64,000 nucleotides of DNA from Sphagnum compactum (GCA_965153455.1 OZ234493.1:23054213-23118212); one strand, 5' to 3'; positions 22,233 through 35,330 are shown, numbered from the stretch's first letter. The notes: a model not told the origin generated them from the letters alone. Translations and numbers: made by a program.

Positions 22233-22929
22233 AAGCTGTAACTGATTCCACATAGAATAATTAAGTCAGGGGCAGTTGCTTAATTAATTTAGTTTACCCA
22301 AAACTGGAGAGAAAGGGAAAAACACAGAGCAGTAGTTTAGGGTTTAGGGTTCAGGGTTTATAGGTAGGTACCCACCCAGTTAGTTGTTGGTTACAACCCT
22401 GGAAAGGAGTTCACCTAACCCTCTTTAATTATTAGTGTACAGAAAAATTTAAAACTTGTAACTGATGATAGTTCACATGCAGTTTTCAAATGGGTGGTGG
22501 CTTTGGGTGGCAGAAATTTTATCTGTCATGTGCACCAGTCAGTGTGATAAGGGGTGGAAGGGAGGGGAGGGGAGGGGAGGGGGGGTGCTTGTCTCTTAAG
22601 TAAGAAAGAACCGGCGGGTAAGTTCCGGGTATAAGGACCCTTTAGGCCAGCAGATCTGTTTTTTTTTTTGGAAAAAAAATTTAAATTTATTTTAAAGCAG
22701 ACTTAGAACCATTGGTTCTCAAGAAAATCAAAGGACAAGTTGAACATAAAGCTCTGCCCTGAGGTCCTGGACTGGCAGTTCTTTTTTGGCCAGTTCCTTC
22801 AGGGGAAAGCCTTTTTTTTTTTTGGAGATTGTTGTTCAGAAACCCAGGGACCAGTGTTTTGTTGTGAATTTTTTAGCTTAGAAAACTTGGAAAGTAGATA
22901 GTGGTTTTATAACAAAACCCCTTTAAACC

Positions 22930-24951
22930 CAGTGCTGGCTGGTGTGGTTATTTGATTTTCTGCAATAACTGGGCGGTTGAGGTTCTTACAAAATCTCCAA
23001 AAAATCAAAGAACCCACTGGATTCGGGTTTTTTGAGAAGGAAAAAGAAAATCAGAATCAGCAGTTCTGGTTATTTCAGAAATGTCATAGAACTGGCAAAG
23101 AACCAGAGTTTTGGTTAGTTAGAATGGTGGGCTTTTTGAAAATTTTCAAAAAAATTCAGAACCAAAGGTTCTATCCCAAACCTTGTTTGCTTTTTAAAAT
23201 AAAATAAAATCACCCCTACCGGGTAAGTGGGTTGAATATACCTGGATTGATAACCGGAGGGTATCTGTTGGCAGATTACACAACACTGGGACATTTCGGC
23301 AAACGAGATGCCCAGCGGTGCAGCAGGCATTCCGTTTTTTCCCACCATACTTGGCTGGTACCTGCCAGATACCCGCCAAATATCACATGGAAAATTTTAA
23401 AATTTTAAGAATTCATCAATTTTTTTAATGTTGTGTAAAGCCCTTGGAGGCGGACTTTACTGGATTCATGGCTGCCCTTAGCTCCACCTCAGAGGGTCCT
23501 TCATATTTGGTGGGGGTCAATTTTCGTTGGCTTGTGATTTTATTTCATCTACCTAAAATCCATAAATAGTTCATAAACAAATTCCCCATTTTCCAAGCTT
23601 TCTCCAAAAGAAGATTCAAAAAATTCTAGTTGGTGTCCTTTTTAGCAGCCTTTAATGTTTAAATTTCCATTTATTTTATTTAAATTCATAAAACCTAAAA
23701 ATATGTAATGTCAAATTTCAGTATTAGAGATATCCTACTATGTAATATTCATCATATATCCAAGCCTTTCCAAATAACAAAATACAATAAATTCAATTCA
23801 ATAATCCATCAGGATAAAATTATAAGTTCAAATGTCGTCTCTTTCAAATTTGTTCTCATATTCTTCTAACTCTTCCTCTAGAGCACTATCAAACTCACGC
23901 AGCTTTATCAAACTAGAAGTGAACTACAACCCATCTTTTCAATTCAATGCCTTTCCATTTCTTCAATTTCAATTTCACTTATGAATATTACTACTTCATT
24001 TTGCATTTCATAATTTTCATTTTCACCTAACCTTTCCATATTTCATACAAGTTCTCTACAAGGGAAATGATGGAGAAAATTCGAACAAACAAATATCCTA
24101 CAAAACTTGCCAATGATATTGTTGTTGCTATGCACACTTAAAAACTATGTGATGCAAACATTTACAAGCAAAAATAATCTATTCAAAACAAATGAATAAT
24201 GTGGTTTTACAGTTCAAAGTTTCCTGCCATGTGCAATGTAAGTTTAGTGCAATTTAATTTTTAAAAATCAAAATGTTGTATAATAAGCCCTCTGCAACAA
24301 CCACAAAATCAACAACAATAAACCATCCATAATGGGTGAAAAAAATTAAAATGAAAAAAAAACACATAGGTAATGACAAAAAAAGAGAACGAAAATAAAA
24401 CAAAAAAACAGCAAAAAAAGAACAGAAAAAAAAAAGAAAATACAGAAAACACATGAAAAAAAGAAAACACAAAAACAACAATACAATATAAGTAATGACC
24501 AAAAAATACAACAAACAAAGGAAACTGAAACAAAACACATACAAACAAACATACGAAAAAAGAAAAAAAGAAGAATTTTTAAAAATATATATGTACCTCC
24601 ATGTTGTCAAGAAATTTGCTTCCTCACTCTTCCCTACCTAGTCCACCAAATTAAGCAACAAGCAAGAAAGAAACAGTGGAGCTGGTGTTCAATTGTATGA
24701 TTAGGGGAGCACATGTATGGCCAAAGAGTGAAGCAACAAAGCAAAGAAGAATACAGAGCAACAATGGTGAGAAAGAAGATAGAGCATGGCAAGAAAGAAA
24801 GAAAACACAAGACAAAAGAAGACCCAACAAAAATGCGAAAAAAAAGCGAGGCCTGAGCTCAGGCCCCTTTATAACCCCTTGGATTTAGGGTTTTTAAGAT
24901 GATATTTGAGATGATATCCGGGTTTGATATTCGGATATCTGCCCAACACTG
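22930..24951 (-). mobile_element. Possible second hAT-family relic
   Basis: It opens with CAGTGCTGGCTGGTGTGG and closes with TATCTGCCCAACACTG. At 23,850-23,930, minus strand, an acidic segment LEEELEEYENKFE resembles the C-terminal remnant of the hAT copy at 17,500-17,600. The 8-bp flanks do not match, and a further internal CCCGCCAAATA end near 23,385 suggests more than one overlapping insertion. The stretch 24,300-24,560 is an A-rich low-complexity tract. Confidence 0.4.
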
Positions 24952-25537
24952 GAATATACCCATGCAACACACTACCAAATACGCATCTAAAAAAATGGAG
25001 ATAATGAATCAATCAGGATTTTTTTTTTCCTAATGTAAGTTCAACTAATTTTGCTAATTTTTGGAAAAATTCTCCAAATTTTCAATATCACAAATTTGGA
25101 AAAAAAAAAAAAAAGCCTGCCCAGATGGTCATTGCTGGATGAATGTGTGTATTCAGCATACATTCTGTGATGAAGCTTTGGAGGTGCATATTCCAACTCA
25201 TATTCACTCAATGTTCTCTGGGGCTCTTTGCTTCTTTCAAATACAAAATGAGGGATTGCAATGAACGGGAGCAGACATGTGCTTCTGTGGTTATCATCCT
25301 TAGAATACATCCAAGGTAGACCAGCTCCTACTCAATTCCTAACTCATGGACAAATCAAGATATTGACCAGTGTGGGGACAGGTATTTGATTTTGTCAATA
25401 ATCACCGATTATTTTAAAATATTTCAAAGCCAGGGAACTGCTGGTCCTGGCATTTTGCCAAAACAATCAGAATCAAAGAACTTTGTGCTTCAGTTCGATA
25501 TCTTGAAAGAATCTTTTAAATAGTGCACAAAGGGTAC

Positions 25538-28483
25538 CTGCACACGTTGCAACCTTGCTCCACCGAGTTCGCAACAAACCATAAGCACCATATCACTGAT
25601 GTCTCGAGCTGTATGCGAAAGTCATTGTTGTTGCTCGCCTTCCACTTTCATGATCCTTGGCCTCTCCATACCTAGCCAGACAGTGTATCCCTTGTTGAAG
25701 CTCCAAATTAATGCATTTGTTGCAGGACTTATTCAGAATAACAGTTTTCCAACTTATATACTCTGAACCTTGTCACACAGATATTAGTTTTAGTTTTACC
25801 TGTGGAAATGCAATGGTTTTTTTGGAAACAACAAGGACAGCAGCCTTTGCTGAAGACTCCACATATCTTTGCAAAAAGTCTGCACAACTGTTCACTGTAT
25901 CTGGAGACTCAAAGGCCTGCAAAAATGTTTATTGGGAGAAATATGAGAGGGGAGGGCCTCTAAAGCACAAGAAACAACTATTTATGCAATTGGACATCAA
26001 CATACTGAAGTTGTTGAAGAAATGCAGGAAAAGGAGATTCAGTGAGATGGGAACATTGTGAAGTTTGCAGCAGAGAATTGAAAAAAGAGGAGACTAGTAA
26101 CTACATCAATGATACTGGCTTGAGAAGCCAGAAACAAAACCTAAGAGCAGACTACCTCATCAATCCCAACAACTGGAAAAGAATTTTGAAATGTCCTTGC
26201 CTGCACAAAAGCGTACCCCAGGATCCACCTTTCCATTACTGTCATTCCATTCCTTGATGGAGGTCTCAATTACTTCTTTCACAGAACTCCAGACTTCTTC
26301 GCTGGTTCCTGGAGGAATTGTTCCCTGCAGCATCTGTATCACAAGACAACTCAAACCTCTTTCAATTGGTGAAAAAAGTAAGAGTAATGTGTAATGTATA
26401 ATCCAACATCAGAGCTCTCCGCATACTCTACTGGACCCCTGAAGTCTAACAGCACAATATGTTCTCCAAGATGCAGCAATTGGAGAACCAACAAATTTGT
26501 GAGCTTCCTGATGGTGGTGAGACCACAAGTGATCTGCAGGAGGGTCAAGTAAAGATGTGCTTACCACATCCAACTGCTGCTCCTCAGATGCTGTTGTAGA
26601 TTTGGATCCATTGACTTTCTCTGACTGCTTGTTGGATACTGTTGAAGCATTGTATGACTTTTCTCTCTCACAAGTTGTGTTAAACTTTCTATTTTTCCAG
26701 CAATATCAGCACTCTGGGGATCTTGCTTCAAGGCTTCATGATATGTTGCCAGTGCCTGCAAGCACATTCAAATGCTTTACCACTGATTCTTAATTTTGAT
26801 GTGCTGAAAGCACCCACACTGCTTGACATGTATAAACTTAAGAAACAGATTTACAAAATCAGGGTTGGAATGTCACAGATGGTTGTTGTGTCACAAAAGT
26901 ATGGAATGTCACCATCAACTTTGCTACAGGTAGTTTACCTCTTCAAAACGTTCCATAGCTTCCAATGCACATCCTTCCCTGAAATAGCCCTAACACACAA
27001 CCCCATTCACCCTGCTTTTGTTAGTCCAAAATTTAGAATCTACCTCTAGAAGCATGAGACCTTGTCCTGGTATAACAAACAGAGAAGCTTGAGCAGAGGG
27101 TGAAAAGATAAGAGCAGCAGGTGGGAAATATCACCTGACAAATGGGAAACAAACAGCACCTTCTCCCATGTAGGTCTGAGTTTGATTGCCATTTCAGCAT
27201 CTGCAAGTGATTCTGATAACTAAGTTTAAGAAAGCAGCAGATCAGTTGCTGCAGAGGAACAACACAGCACAAACATTCATGTTGCTTAGCTCCAATTAGG
27301 ACCATGAGTCCAAATGCATTCCATGATAACCTATTAGTAGTACTTTCAGGTAGAACCAGTTCACTTCCTGGCTTCAACTATTGCACGACTACCATCAAGA
27401 AATCATAACTGCAACAAAACACAGTTCAAAACCTATTCAAACTAAATTCATATGAGAAAGCAGAGGTCCAAGAAACTTGAAACTGAAGTTGGATTCTGCA
27501 TAGCCACATGACAAAGACAACTATTCTAATTTGGACGCTCCTGAAAATCATTGCTTGAAAACTGCAAACCACAATTTTCAAGCTGAGATCATAAAGACAT
27601 CAACACGACTATCTTTGCTGCGGAAGAAGGGAAAAGAATGAAGAGGTATCCACTGCCACTAGTGACCTCCTGTCTGTTCACATTTAGGGCCAATTCCTCT
27701 GTCTCAGAGGTGACTATTTCTCAATAGCTCTCACAGAGCCCGCTAGTCTCATTTTCTCCAGAGCTAATGCCTTCATGGTAGAGATCATGACTGTATTCCA
27801 AAAGCCCTAACCAGGACAACCTGGTTGCCGAAGTCATTCTCCGCACAAAACCAAAACTGTGGAAGCTCCCACGTTCTGTGCACTTTGGTGAACGGATTGA
27901 CGGACTAAGCGCCATTGCAACTGGTAACGACTTGCATATCCTTTGCAGGATTTGAACCAAACACCATTCAAAAGCAGGCCATTTAAACCTTCTCACTCCA
28001 ACATTTGCTCGATCCCTTAACTAAGACCAGAATTTCGACCTGACAGTAAACCACACTTAGATCCAAGCCAACAAAGACTAACAGCCTACTCGTTATGCGG
28101 ATGATCGTAACCAAGCTTCTTATTACTACTGCAACAAGCCAGCCCGCAACGAACATCTCGCATGAAGGCGAAGAAAGAAGATACTAAAAGATCGCAATTC
28201 GACTCCTCCTCAGCAGCAATCGTGACAGAAAAAAGGAACCTAAATTAGTGAACATTATCACAATTTTCAGCAAAAACAGAACCCGGAAATGTTTGTGGTT
28301 TTTTCTTTTTTTGTTGTTGTTGTTGGATCAGAGCACGCACCTGTAGACAGCGGCATTTTCAGGATCCGCTTTGATGGCTTGCGTGTAAGCTGCAGCAGTT
28401 TTGAGGTAAATTTTTTCCTTGAAGAGCGCCTTGCCTTGCTCCCGCAGCGAAGGCGGCGTGACCGCTGTTGGAGCTGCCTCCAT
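25538..28483 (-). pseudogene. TPR co-chaperone-like gene, broken in five places
   Basis: Seven exons are recognised: 28,483-28,341, 27,248-27,160, 26,989-26,939, 26,755-26,565, 26,324-26,156, 25,916-25,800 and 25,671-25,538, nearly all with GT-AG ends and matching phases. They resemble a plant TPR protein family like Arabidopsis TPR3: an N-terminal block of three TPR motifs of the Hsp70/Hsp90 carboxylate-clamp kind (exon 1 TAAAYTQAIKADPENAAVY; exon 3 GYFREGCALEAMERFEE; exon 4 ALATYHEALKQDPQSADIA) and a conserved C-terminal domain (exon 6 AFESPDTVNSCADFLQRY; exon 7 VWRGQGS, then LWFVANS). Lesions: TGA at 27,244-27,242 where the family has Arg; about 5 nt missing near 27,213-27,218; one A missing at 26,659-26,662; one extra T at 26,177-26,180; TGA at 25,650-25,648, again at an Arg position. 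The clamp Asn of TPR1 is Lys (QGKALF). The last exon was not resolved; a poor candidate is near 25,235-25,200. Read errors at the two homopolymers are possible but would not explain the stops. Confidence 0.8.
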
Positions 28484-28550
28484 CGCTCCCACTCTAACAA
28501 AGCACACGAGAAGAACGAAACGCGCCAGCAGCGCAGTGCAAAACACTCTC

Positions 28551-29090
28551 TGCAACTGACCTCGTGCACAAACCACATTATGGGAAACAGAATCCTCGTG
28601 GATGAACTTTTTCCCCATGCAATAGCCACATTATGAAGGTAAGATTCATGCCCTCGTGGATGAACTTACCTCGTTCTGAAACCGACCTACTGGACTAACC
28701 ACATTATGAGGCACACATTCAAGTCCTCGTGGATGAAATTACAAATTACCTGGTAACTACATGGTGTTTGCACAGATTCATGCATGCCCTCGTGGATGAA
28801 CTTATCTCTCCCTCTGAAACCAACCTCGCACACTAACCATATTATGAAGGAAAGATTCATGTCCTCACGGATGAACTTTACCTCCATCTCCAACTGACCT
28901 TGCGCACTAACCACATTATAAGTATAGATTCATGTCGTCATGGATGAACTTTACCTCACTCTGCAACTGACCTTTCACACTAACCACCCTATGAGGCACA
29001 GAGATTTATGCACTTGTGGATGAACTCACCTCGCACTGCAGGGCACTAACCACATTATGAGGCACAGAGTCATGCCCTCATGGATGAATG
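28551..29090. repeat. Minisatellite of about 57-74 bp units
   Basis: About eight imperfect units, each with AACCACATTATGAGGCACA followed by ATTCATGCCCTCGTGGATGA and an ACCTCACTCTGAAACTGACC stretch. The GTGGATGAA words lie near 28,598, 28,656, 28,728, 28,791, 28,868, 28,940, 29,016 and 29,079. The array begins only about 70 bp upstream of the start codon of the broken TPR gene, so it occupies its former promoter and leader. Confidence 0.85.
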
Positions 29091-29099
29091 TTTTCTTCA

Positions 29100-30760
29100 A
29101 AATAAGGGGCCTAGTAGGTCAAGGTGGTTGTCAAGTTCATTTTGAGCTTTACACAAGAGGCAAAGATTATCATGAACCTAAACATAGATGGATGTAAACC
29201 CTACAGTGAAGATTCATACATCCAAATATTTTGACAAAGTTTTTTCATGTTGGGCAAGACATTAAAGATATTTGTAAAATGGTGCCCAATTTATGACCCC
29301 AATTCATCTTCACTTGACCATCTCACTTTCACTTTGCAATTATCTTTAAAGGCTTCCAATCAAGGAAGGACCTAAAGCTCAAAACCAAGGACAAACTCTC
29401 CAAAGTTCAGATCATGGTTTAGCTTCAAATTGCACTTCCAAACCTTGTGCCTACCTAAAAGGTCTACCTACATAGAATAAGGACCTACCTAGGCTACCTA
29501 CTTACTTAATCTACTTACCCACCCACCTATGCTACCTACTTACTTTGGCTACTTGGGTAGGTTGGTCTTCACAAAAAGTGACAAACATGGATTGGGGTCC
29601 AAACTCAATTTAAATTTAAAAACATTGTGTGCAAACTTATAGACTCTAATTCTCTTTCAAGATAGCCTTCTTCGAAGAAAGTCGTGAGGAAACAAGTGAA
29701 AAACTAGTGTTTGCTTGATGTGTGAATCAGTTTTTGCAAGTTTTTGTAGTAGCTAGTGGGTATTGAGTAAGTGGCGAAATGTGAAGAAAGTTTTGTGACT
29801 CAAAATTATGTGTTATGTGTTCATTGTGTGGTGTTAAAGTTTTGAGTCCTTGAGTTTGTCTTTGTAGGTAGATGTCCATTTATGGAAAGGAAGGAATTGA
29901 AAAAACTCATCCTCTTTCTTCCTTTTGTTCTAAAAGAAGAAAATGGGTTGTAAAAGTGAGATTTCAATTTCTTTAAAATTTGTAGTAGAAGGAAGGTTTG
30001 TGGAAGGGAATCCAAACTTTCCCTTGGTCCTTTTGTGATTACAATAATCTAAATGCCTAAACTTTGAAGTTTAGATGGTACAAATCCAAAGTGTCTTTGA
30101 TGACCATGGTGATTAATTGCCTTATAAGGTTTGAATTGTAGATGTGTGGTGAAATATGTGTGTTGTGTAAATAGGAAACTTGTGGTTTAGAGGTTTGATG
30201 TCCTTATATGACCATTCAAATTAATGTGTGGTGAGGTGCGATGTTAAGGTGCGATGTTACACTTATTGATGGACCTTAAAGTTTTAAAGTTTGTTACATA
30301 AGGTGTAGTATATCCTTAATTTCTAAAGTGATATATTGTTCAAAAGTGTAAGATTAAGGTTTGTCACACCTTCAAAACTTTGGTGAAAACTAGGCAAGTC
30401 CCTGGCCATTTGAAGATTCATGTGGCGATGAAAGGGGGTAGTTGAGGGAATAATTGGAGAATGCACTTTTTGGCTTTAATGGCCTTGTGGGTGGAAGGAT
30501 GCCAATGCTCATGTGCTTATGTTCATGAGGAAGGAGCGCCTTGGTTTGAAGAGGTTAAAAAATAGAATTTAATTTGTTAGACTAGAACTAGTTTGGGCGC
30601 ATCTTATAATAAACCACATTTGTGGCATTTCAAAGGTTTACATTTGTTTTTAAATGATGAAAGGATCATGCTCTTCACCATTGAAGAATGGAATTAGGGC
30701 CATATTGTGGAGCTTTATCCTATTCATAATATGGAATGGTGGACCCCATTGCGAAAAACT
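29100..30760. other. Gene-free stretch
   Basis: AT-rich, with a short run of ACCTACC words near 29,450-29,560. No frame with recognisable similarity. Confidence 0.55.
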
Positions 30761-30761
30761 A

Positions 30762-30995
30762 ATTTTGACAATGGCAATGTGTGGGGTAGAGCCCTAGCCT
30801 GAGAGCATTCTCAAAACAAGGGGATTGACATGGCAACCAAATTTGACAAGGACAATGTGTTGGGGTAAAGCTCTAAGGTGAGAGCATTCTCAAAACAAGG
30901 GGAATTGATATGGCGACCAATTTTGACAAGGACAATGTGTTGGGTAGGGCCCGAGGGTGAGAACATTCTCAAAACAAGGGGAATTGACATGGCGG
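30762..30995 (+). repeat. Tandem repeat, three units of about 79 bp
   Basis: Units contain TTTTGACAAGGACAATGTGT, GGGTAGAGCCC and ATTCTCAAAACAAGGGGA. The last word occurs near 30,807, 30,886 and 30,964. Confidence 0.9.
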
Positions 30996-30999
30996 TGGT

Positions 31000-32690
31000 A
31001 GAGTCCAACCCTATATTTTAGGAATATTCCATACATGTGGGCCTTTCCCAAAGTAAAGCACAAGGCAAACCTTATTGTAAGTCTAAACATATGTAGATAG
31101 TGAAGCCAATATGAGTAGGAAGGATCTTACCCTTACCATTTAGGAGTGCGAGGGAAGAAGTTGTGCCTACTTAGAGAAGTAAGGTTCCCTTCCGCTCCTC
31201 TCTCCTAAATAAAAGGCATAAAATCCTTTCTCATTTCTAAGAGTGATAGATACTCATGGAAACATAATGTGCTAGAAATTTCTCCAGAGTGCTTTACAAA
31301 CTCCCACATGGTCCGTAAAGTGGGGTCGGGGAGGGGGGAAAATGAACCAAGAAAAAGTATTCCATCCAACTGAGGGTTAAATTAAATTCATTGAGGAAAA
31401 TTCAAATTCGCTTAATTGCTGGAAAATATATTGAAAAATAATTACCTTACATAATAATAATAGTGGAAAAAGAAACTTGGTGGGAGCAAAGCAAGCAAAT
31501 CCGCACGAAAGATTTGGTGCATGAAGACGCATTCAAAAAGCACTGGGAGTTTGTTGACCTTGCAAGAGAGTGTACCACCACACGCACACTCTCTCTCTCC
31601 ACAGGCAAATTGATTTTGCAATCACATTCAAGTTAGTCAGGAGAGTCAAGTACTCCAAAAACAACCCAAAACATTTACTTTCACAGACTCAAAGATGCTA
31701 CTGTATGAAAAAGCAACACCTTACTGCAGTGTAAAAAAATCCCTGTCAGAAATTTTTTAGGGTATGTAGAGGTCCTGTTATAGACCACAATCTTATTTAT
31801 CTCTGCTAAGAGCAAATCTCCACCCCCAAAACCCTAAACAACTCCTTTATTTTAGAATAGAATACTTCTGTTTAATGATCATTGTCCCCACCCACAAACG
31901 TCATACAAGTCCCTCTAAACACCCAAAGACCAATACTGTCTTTACATCTGGCCAAGTACCTAATGCCCTAGTACCTTGGCCAATTCGACACTAATTATAC
32001 TATTTCCAAAAATGTTGACATTTTCAAAAATTATTTCTTCCAAATCAAAAAATATTGTGAAGGAAAGTAGTGAATATTTAGGAATATTTCATTTGTTGAA
32101 ATGAATTTTTTTTTCAAAATGAATTAATTATTTGACAGACATGTGTTGAAATGGCCAAGGTACTCGCGTAGTCACTGTCCAAATCCATGGTAGAAAAAAG
32201 CTTTGAAAGGGGTTAAAATGACCACTGCAAAATGGACCATCAATACCGGGGAGAGCAGCAGGATTTGCACTATATGAAAAGGGGTGTTTGCAGGTGTGGG
32301 GGTGGAGATGCTCTAAGAGGCACGCATTCTGCTCCTTGCTGAGGAGTGGCTGTGTCCATGTAGCTTTTCAAAATGTGGCAAAGGAGGAGGAGGGGGCGTT
32401 TCAAGTTGCAATTTATCTGTGTCATGCTTTCCCTTCTTTTCACCCTGTGATACCCGGAGGGTATCAAAAAGTTCTGATCACTTGCTTGACAGGTTTTTTT
32501 GAACACATCAAGCAGTGCTTGCTTACTTCAGGAACGCCTTGCCCCAAGGGTGTTACGGAACATGTAGTAACTAACCCTTATGTGCAAGGTCCCTCCTCCC
32601 TTTCTCAAATTAATCACAACCCTTCCAAATTCTCCCAGATCCTTATTATGGCTGGCTAAGGATGGTGGAGAACCGGGCTCTACCCATCCT
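31000..32690. other. Gene-free stretch
   Basis: No frame with recognisable similarity. The open frame over 32,288-32,656 has no domain and no coding-like composition that I can support. Confidence 0.5.
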
Positions 32691-32693
32691 TTG

Positions 32694-33185
32694 GACTAGG
32701 GTTGGCCGGTTATTTCCTCGTTTTAATAACCGGCTGGGTAGACTATTTTTTTTGAATGGTTTTGGGTCACACAGGTTATCAATATCAAATCCTTTGGGGG
32801 TTGCCAGGTAACTTACAAAATAAGTGTAAGAACTGATGGTTATGCATAAGGGTAGGTTATCCAATGATTGGTTGATGATCACCTGTTATCCTGCCAGTTA
32901 GTAGCCGGTTATATATTTAAAAGAATTAAAAATTAAATTTTTTTTCTAGTTTTATTTTATTGTTTTAGCGACTAAAGACTGATAACCTACCTGGATGATA
33001 ATGGCGTCATCCAGGCAGGTGATGAGAAGGATTCGGAAATTCCAATACCAGCGAAGAAGAGAACAGTCATTTAAAAAAAAACCAAGGAACCAGCTGCTGC
33101 CGAGAGGCTATCTATAACCGACATGATACCCGGGGTGATACCCGGGGTGCCCAACCTCAAACAACTGGCCAACAACCAACACTGT
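32694..33185. repeat. Decayed small element(s), GGTTATT / CCCGG family
   Basis: It opens with GGGTTGGCCGGTTATTTCC and ends in GATACCCGGGGTGCCCAACC and CAACACTG words. These are the same kinds of ends as the CAGTGTTGGG family. Confidence 0.4.
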
Positions 33186-33429
33186 TGTGGACCAAGTTTG
33201 GTACCTATTAACTAACTAACTAACTAACTAACCCCTCACCAAAAAATTGTGCCCCTTTAGGCCGGCCCCTTTGACCAGAGTAATTAATTAATCAATCAGT
33301 TTGCCATTTTAGTTAGGCCTTTGAATGAAGAAGAAGCCCACCTGAATTGAATGAAGCCCACCTTGAGACCCAGTAAACCGGATCCAAAGGTGACCACTGG
33401 TGGTGGTACCGGTTGTTTCTCTGACACCT

Positions 33430-33490
33430 AGACTGGACTGGACTGGACTGGACTGGCGTGCCTGCCTGCCTGCCTGCCTGCCTGCCTGCC
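33430..33490. repeat. (ACTGG)n and (TGCC)n microsatellites
   Basis: Four to five ACTGG units are followed by six to seven TGCC/CTGC units. Open frames here on both strands are repeat artefacts. Confidence 0.9.
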
Positions 33491-34914
33491 ACCGCCCGCC
33501 TGTCCGTGTTTTGTGGGTGGTTGCTAACCGCTCAGGGACCGTTATTAAATTTTCCAACAGCCAGGGTCTTTTCCAGTCAGAGAGAACTGGCGCCACAGGG
33601 AACCAGTACCCCCCACCAGTGCACCATAAAGGATGGATGATGATGGTGAGTGGTTCCAGAAAAAAAACCAGTTTTCTGTTGGGTTTCAGTTCCCTAGCTA
33701 ATTAACCAGGGTGGTGGTTAGCTCAATTATTCTGGTTTTTACTATCTTACTACTAGTTAGTGGCTTAGAGTGAACCAGCACCCACCCCATCCATCCACCA
33801 GTGCAGCATCACTCACTCACTCACTCACTGGATTTGCCTGTTTGACTCAGTTGTGGATGAATGTCCTGTCCTCATCTGAGTTAAACTCTGGTTTCACCTT
33901 GGTAATCCATTCTGTAAGAAGTAGGTCCTACATAGAGGTCAATATATAGGGAAATTTTAGGTGACTACTAGGTAAGTAGATCGTTTATAGAATATACCAT
34001 AGGTAAAAGGGCTGTTTTTACTACCTACTTACAAACAACTTGTTTGCCAAACAGGTTGTTAGTAAGTAACTCGGAAGAAAAGTAACTGAGCTAAACCACC
34101 GTGGTTAGCTACAGAACCAGAACTCAACAGAAAACTATTTACTGACCACTTATCATCCTGTCTAAATCATCTAGGTAATTTACAAATCCATTCCAAATTT
34201 TTATTATATCTCCATAATCAATCGTTTTGTAGATACCACAAATCAAATTATAACCCTCGTTGGATAGTAAGGCAATCCTATGATCTCATAAACCATTGTT
34301 CACAAAATATCAAAAGAACTGAGGTTTTGATATGGGTGAAAGGCATAGTTAGGAGGGATAATTTGGATTGTCGCAATCATAGTTATTTTTAAAATTTAAA
34401 AATCAATATTGTAGATGAACTTATAGTGTAAAGTCATTTCCACATTAACATTGTCAATTTTTTAATTATTCATATTTTTAATTATTATTAATAAAAATTG
34501 TATTAAAAAATATGAATGAGAGTTTTAAGAATGGACTCATAGTGAGCTTTTGAGTAGTGAGCTTTTGAATTAATGACACTTTCTCAACCGAAAAATAAAA
34601 ATTGACATCTAGACTCAGAAAAATGTCATAGTACAATCAGACATAGATTGTAGACTAGAACCAAAGGGTTCTTTAATTCTGAATTATTAATTAATTTCCA
34701 AAAAATTAATTGCCAGTTCTTTGCTTTAGATTTAAGAAAATCAGAAAAAGTAAATCAAATTACTGATTTTCTAAAATCAAATGACTGTCAAACACTGGAG
34801 TAAACCAGCACCCACCAGCACACCGTACAGGATGGATGTTGTGTGGATAGAAAACATATTTTCATTTTATTCCTGCCTTCAAGCTATCCAGTATAGTTAG
34901 CTATGTACTATCCA

Positions 34915-35330
34915 GTGTAGGGGGCAAGTATTTGATTTTTAATAACCGCCGGTTCCATGAAATTTGGAAAAAGAAAGAAATCAAAGAACCACCGGATTCA
35001 GGTGTTTGAAAGACTTTCAGAAATCAAAGAACCACCGGATTCAGGTGTTTGAAAGACTTTCGGAGTCGAGGAAGTGTTGGGTCTGGGCATTTGAGAGAAA
35101 TTCGGATTCGAAGGAACCGCTGGGTTTGATGAAAGAACCGGCAAAGACCCGACAAGTTTTAATGTCATTATTTGAGTTTTTTGAAAACTTGAGAACCATG
35201 GTTATATATATAATATCATAACCAGGTATTTGGTTTTTTTTTATAATCGCAATCAAACAACTTTGATACCCGACCTGATACCCAATGTGGGTTTGGTGCC
35301 ATTTCTAATACCCGCCCCCACTCGGGTACA
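34915..35330. repeat. Small element of the CAGTGTTGGG family with internal duplication
   Basis: The left end is CAGTGTAGGGGGCAAGTATT and the right end AATACCCGCCCCCACTCGGG. Inside, a 42-bp block starting ATCAAAGAACCACCGGATTC is present twice in tandem (34,980-35,062). Confidence 0.6.

Noticed and set aside
24254-24610. Minus-strand frames rich in Phe, Leu and Val that look like membrane proteins
   Set aside because: They are translations of an A-rich low-complexity tract (AAAACAC and GAAAAA words). Three overlapping frames look alike, as expected from composition alone.
25041-25310. Last exon of the TPR gene near 25,200
   Set aside because: A weak RAPENIE-like segment after an AG occurs, but two stops follow and the family's C-terminal ending cannot be seen. 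It was left out of the gene call.
26323-26565. Additional exon of the TPR gene between 26,565 and 26,324
   Set aside because: The open frame there does not match the family's linker or C-terminal domain, and the flanking exons join in phase without it.
33309-33705. Overlapping frames on both strands with repeated CLPA/RQAG words
   Set aside because: They are produced by (TGCC)n and (ACTGG)n microsatellites.
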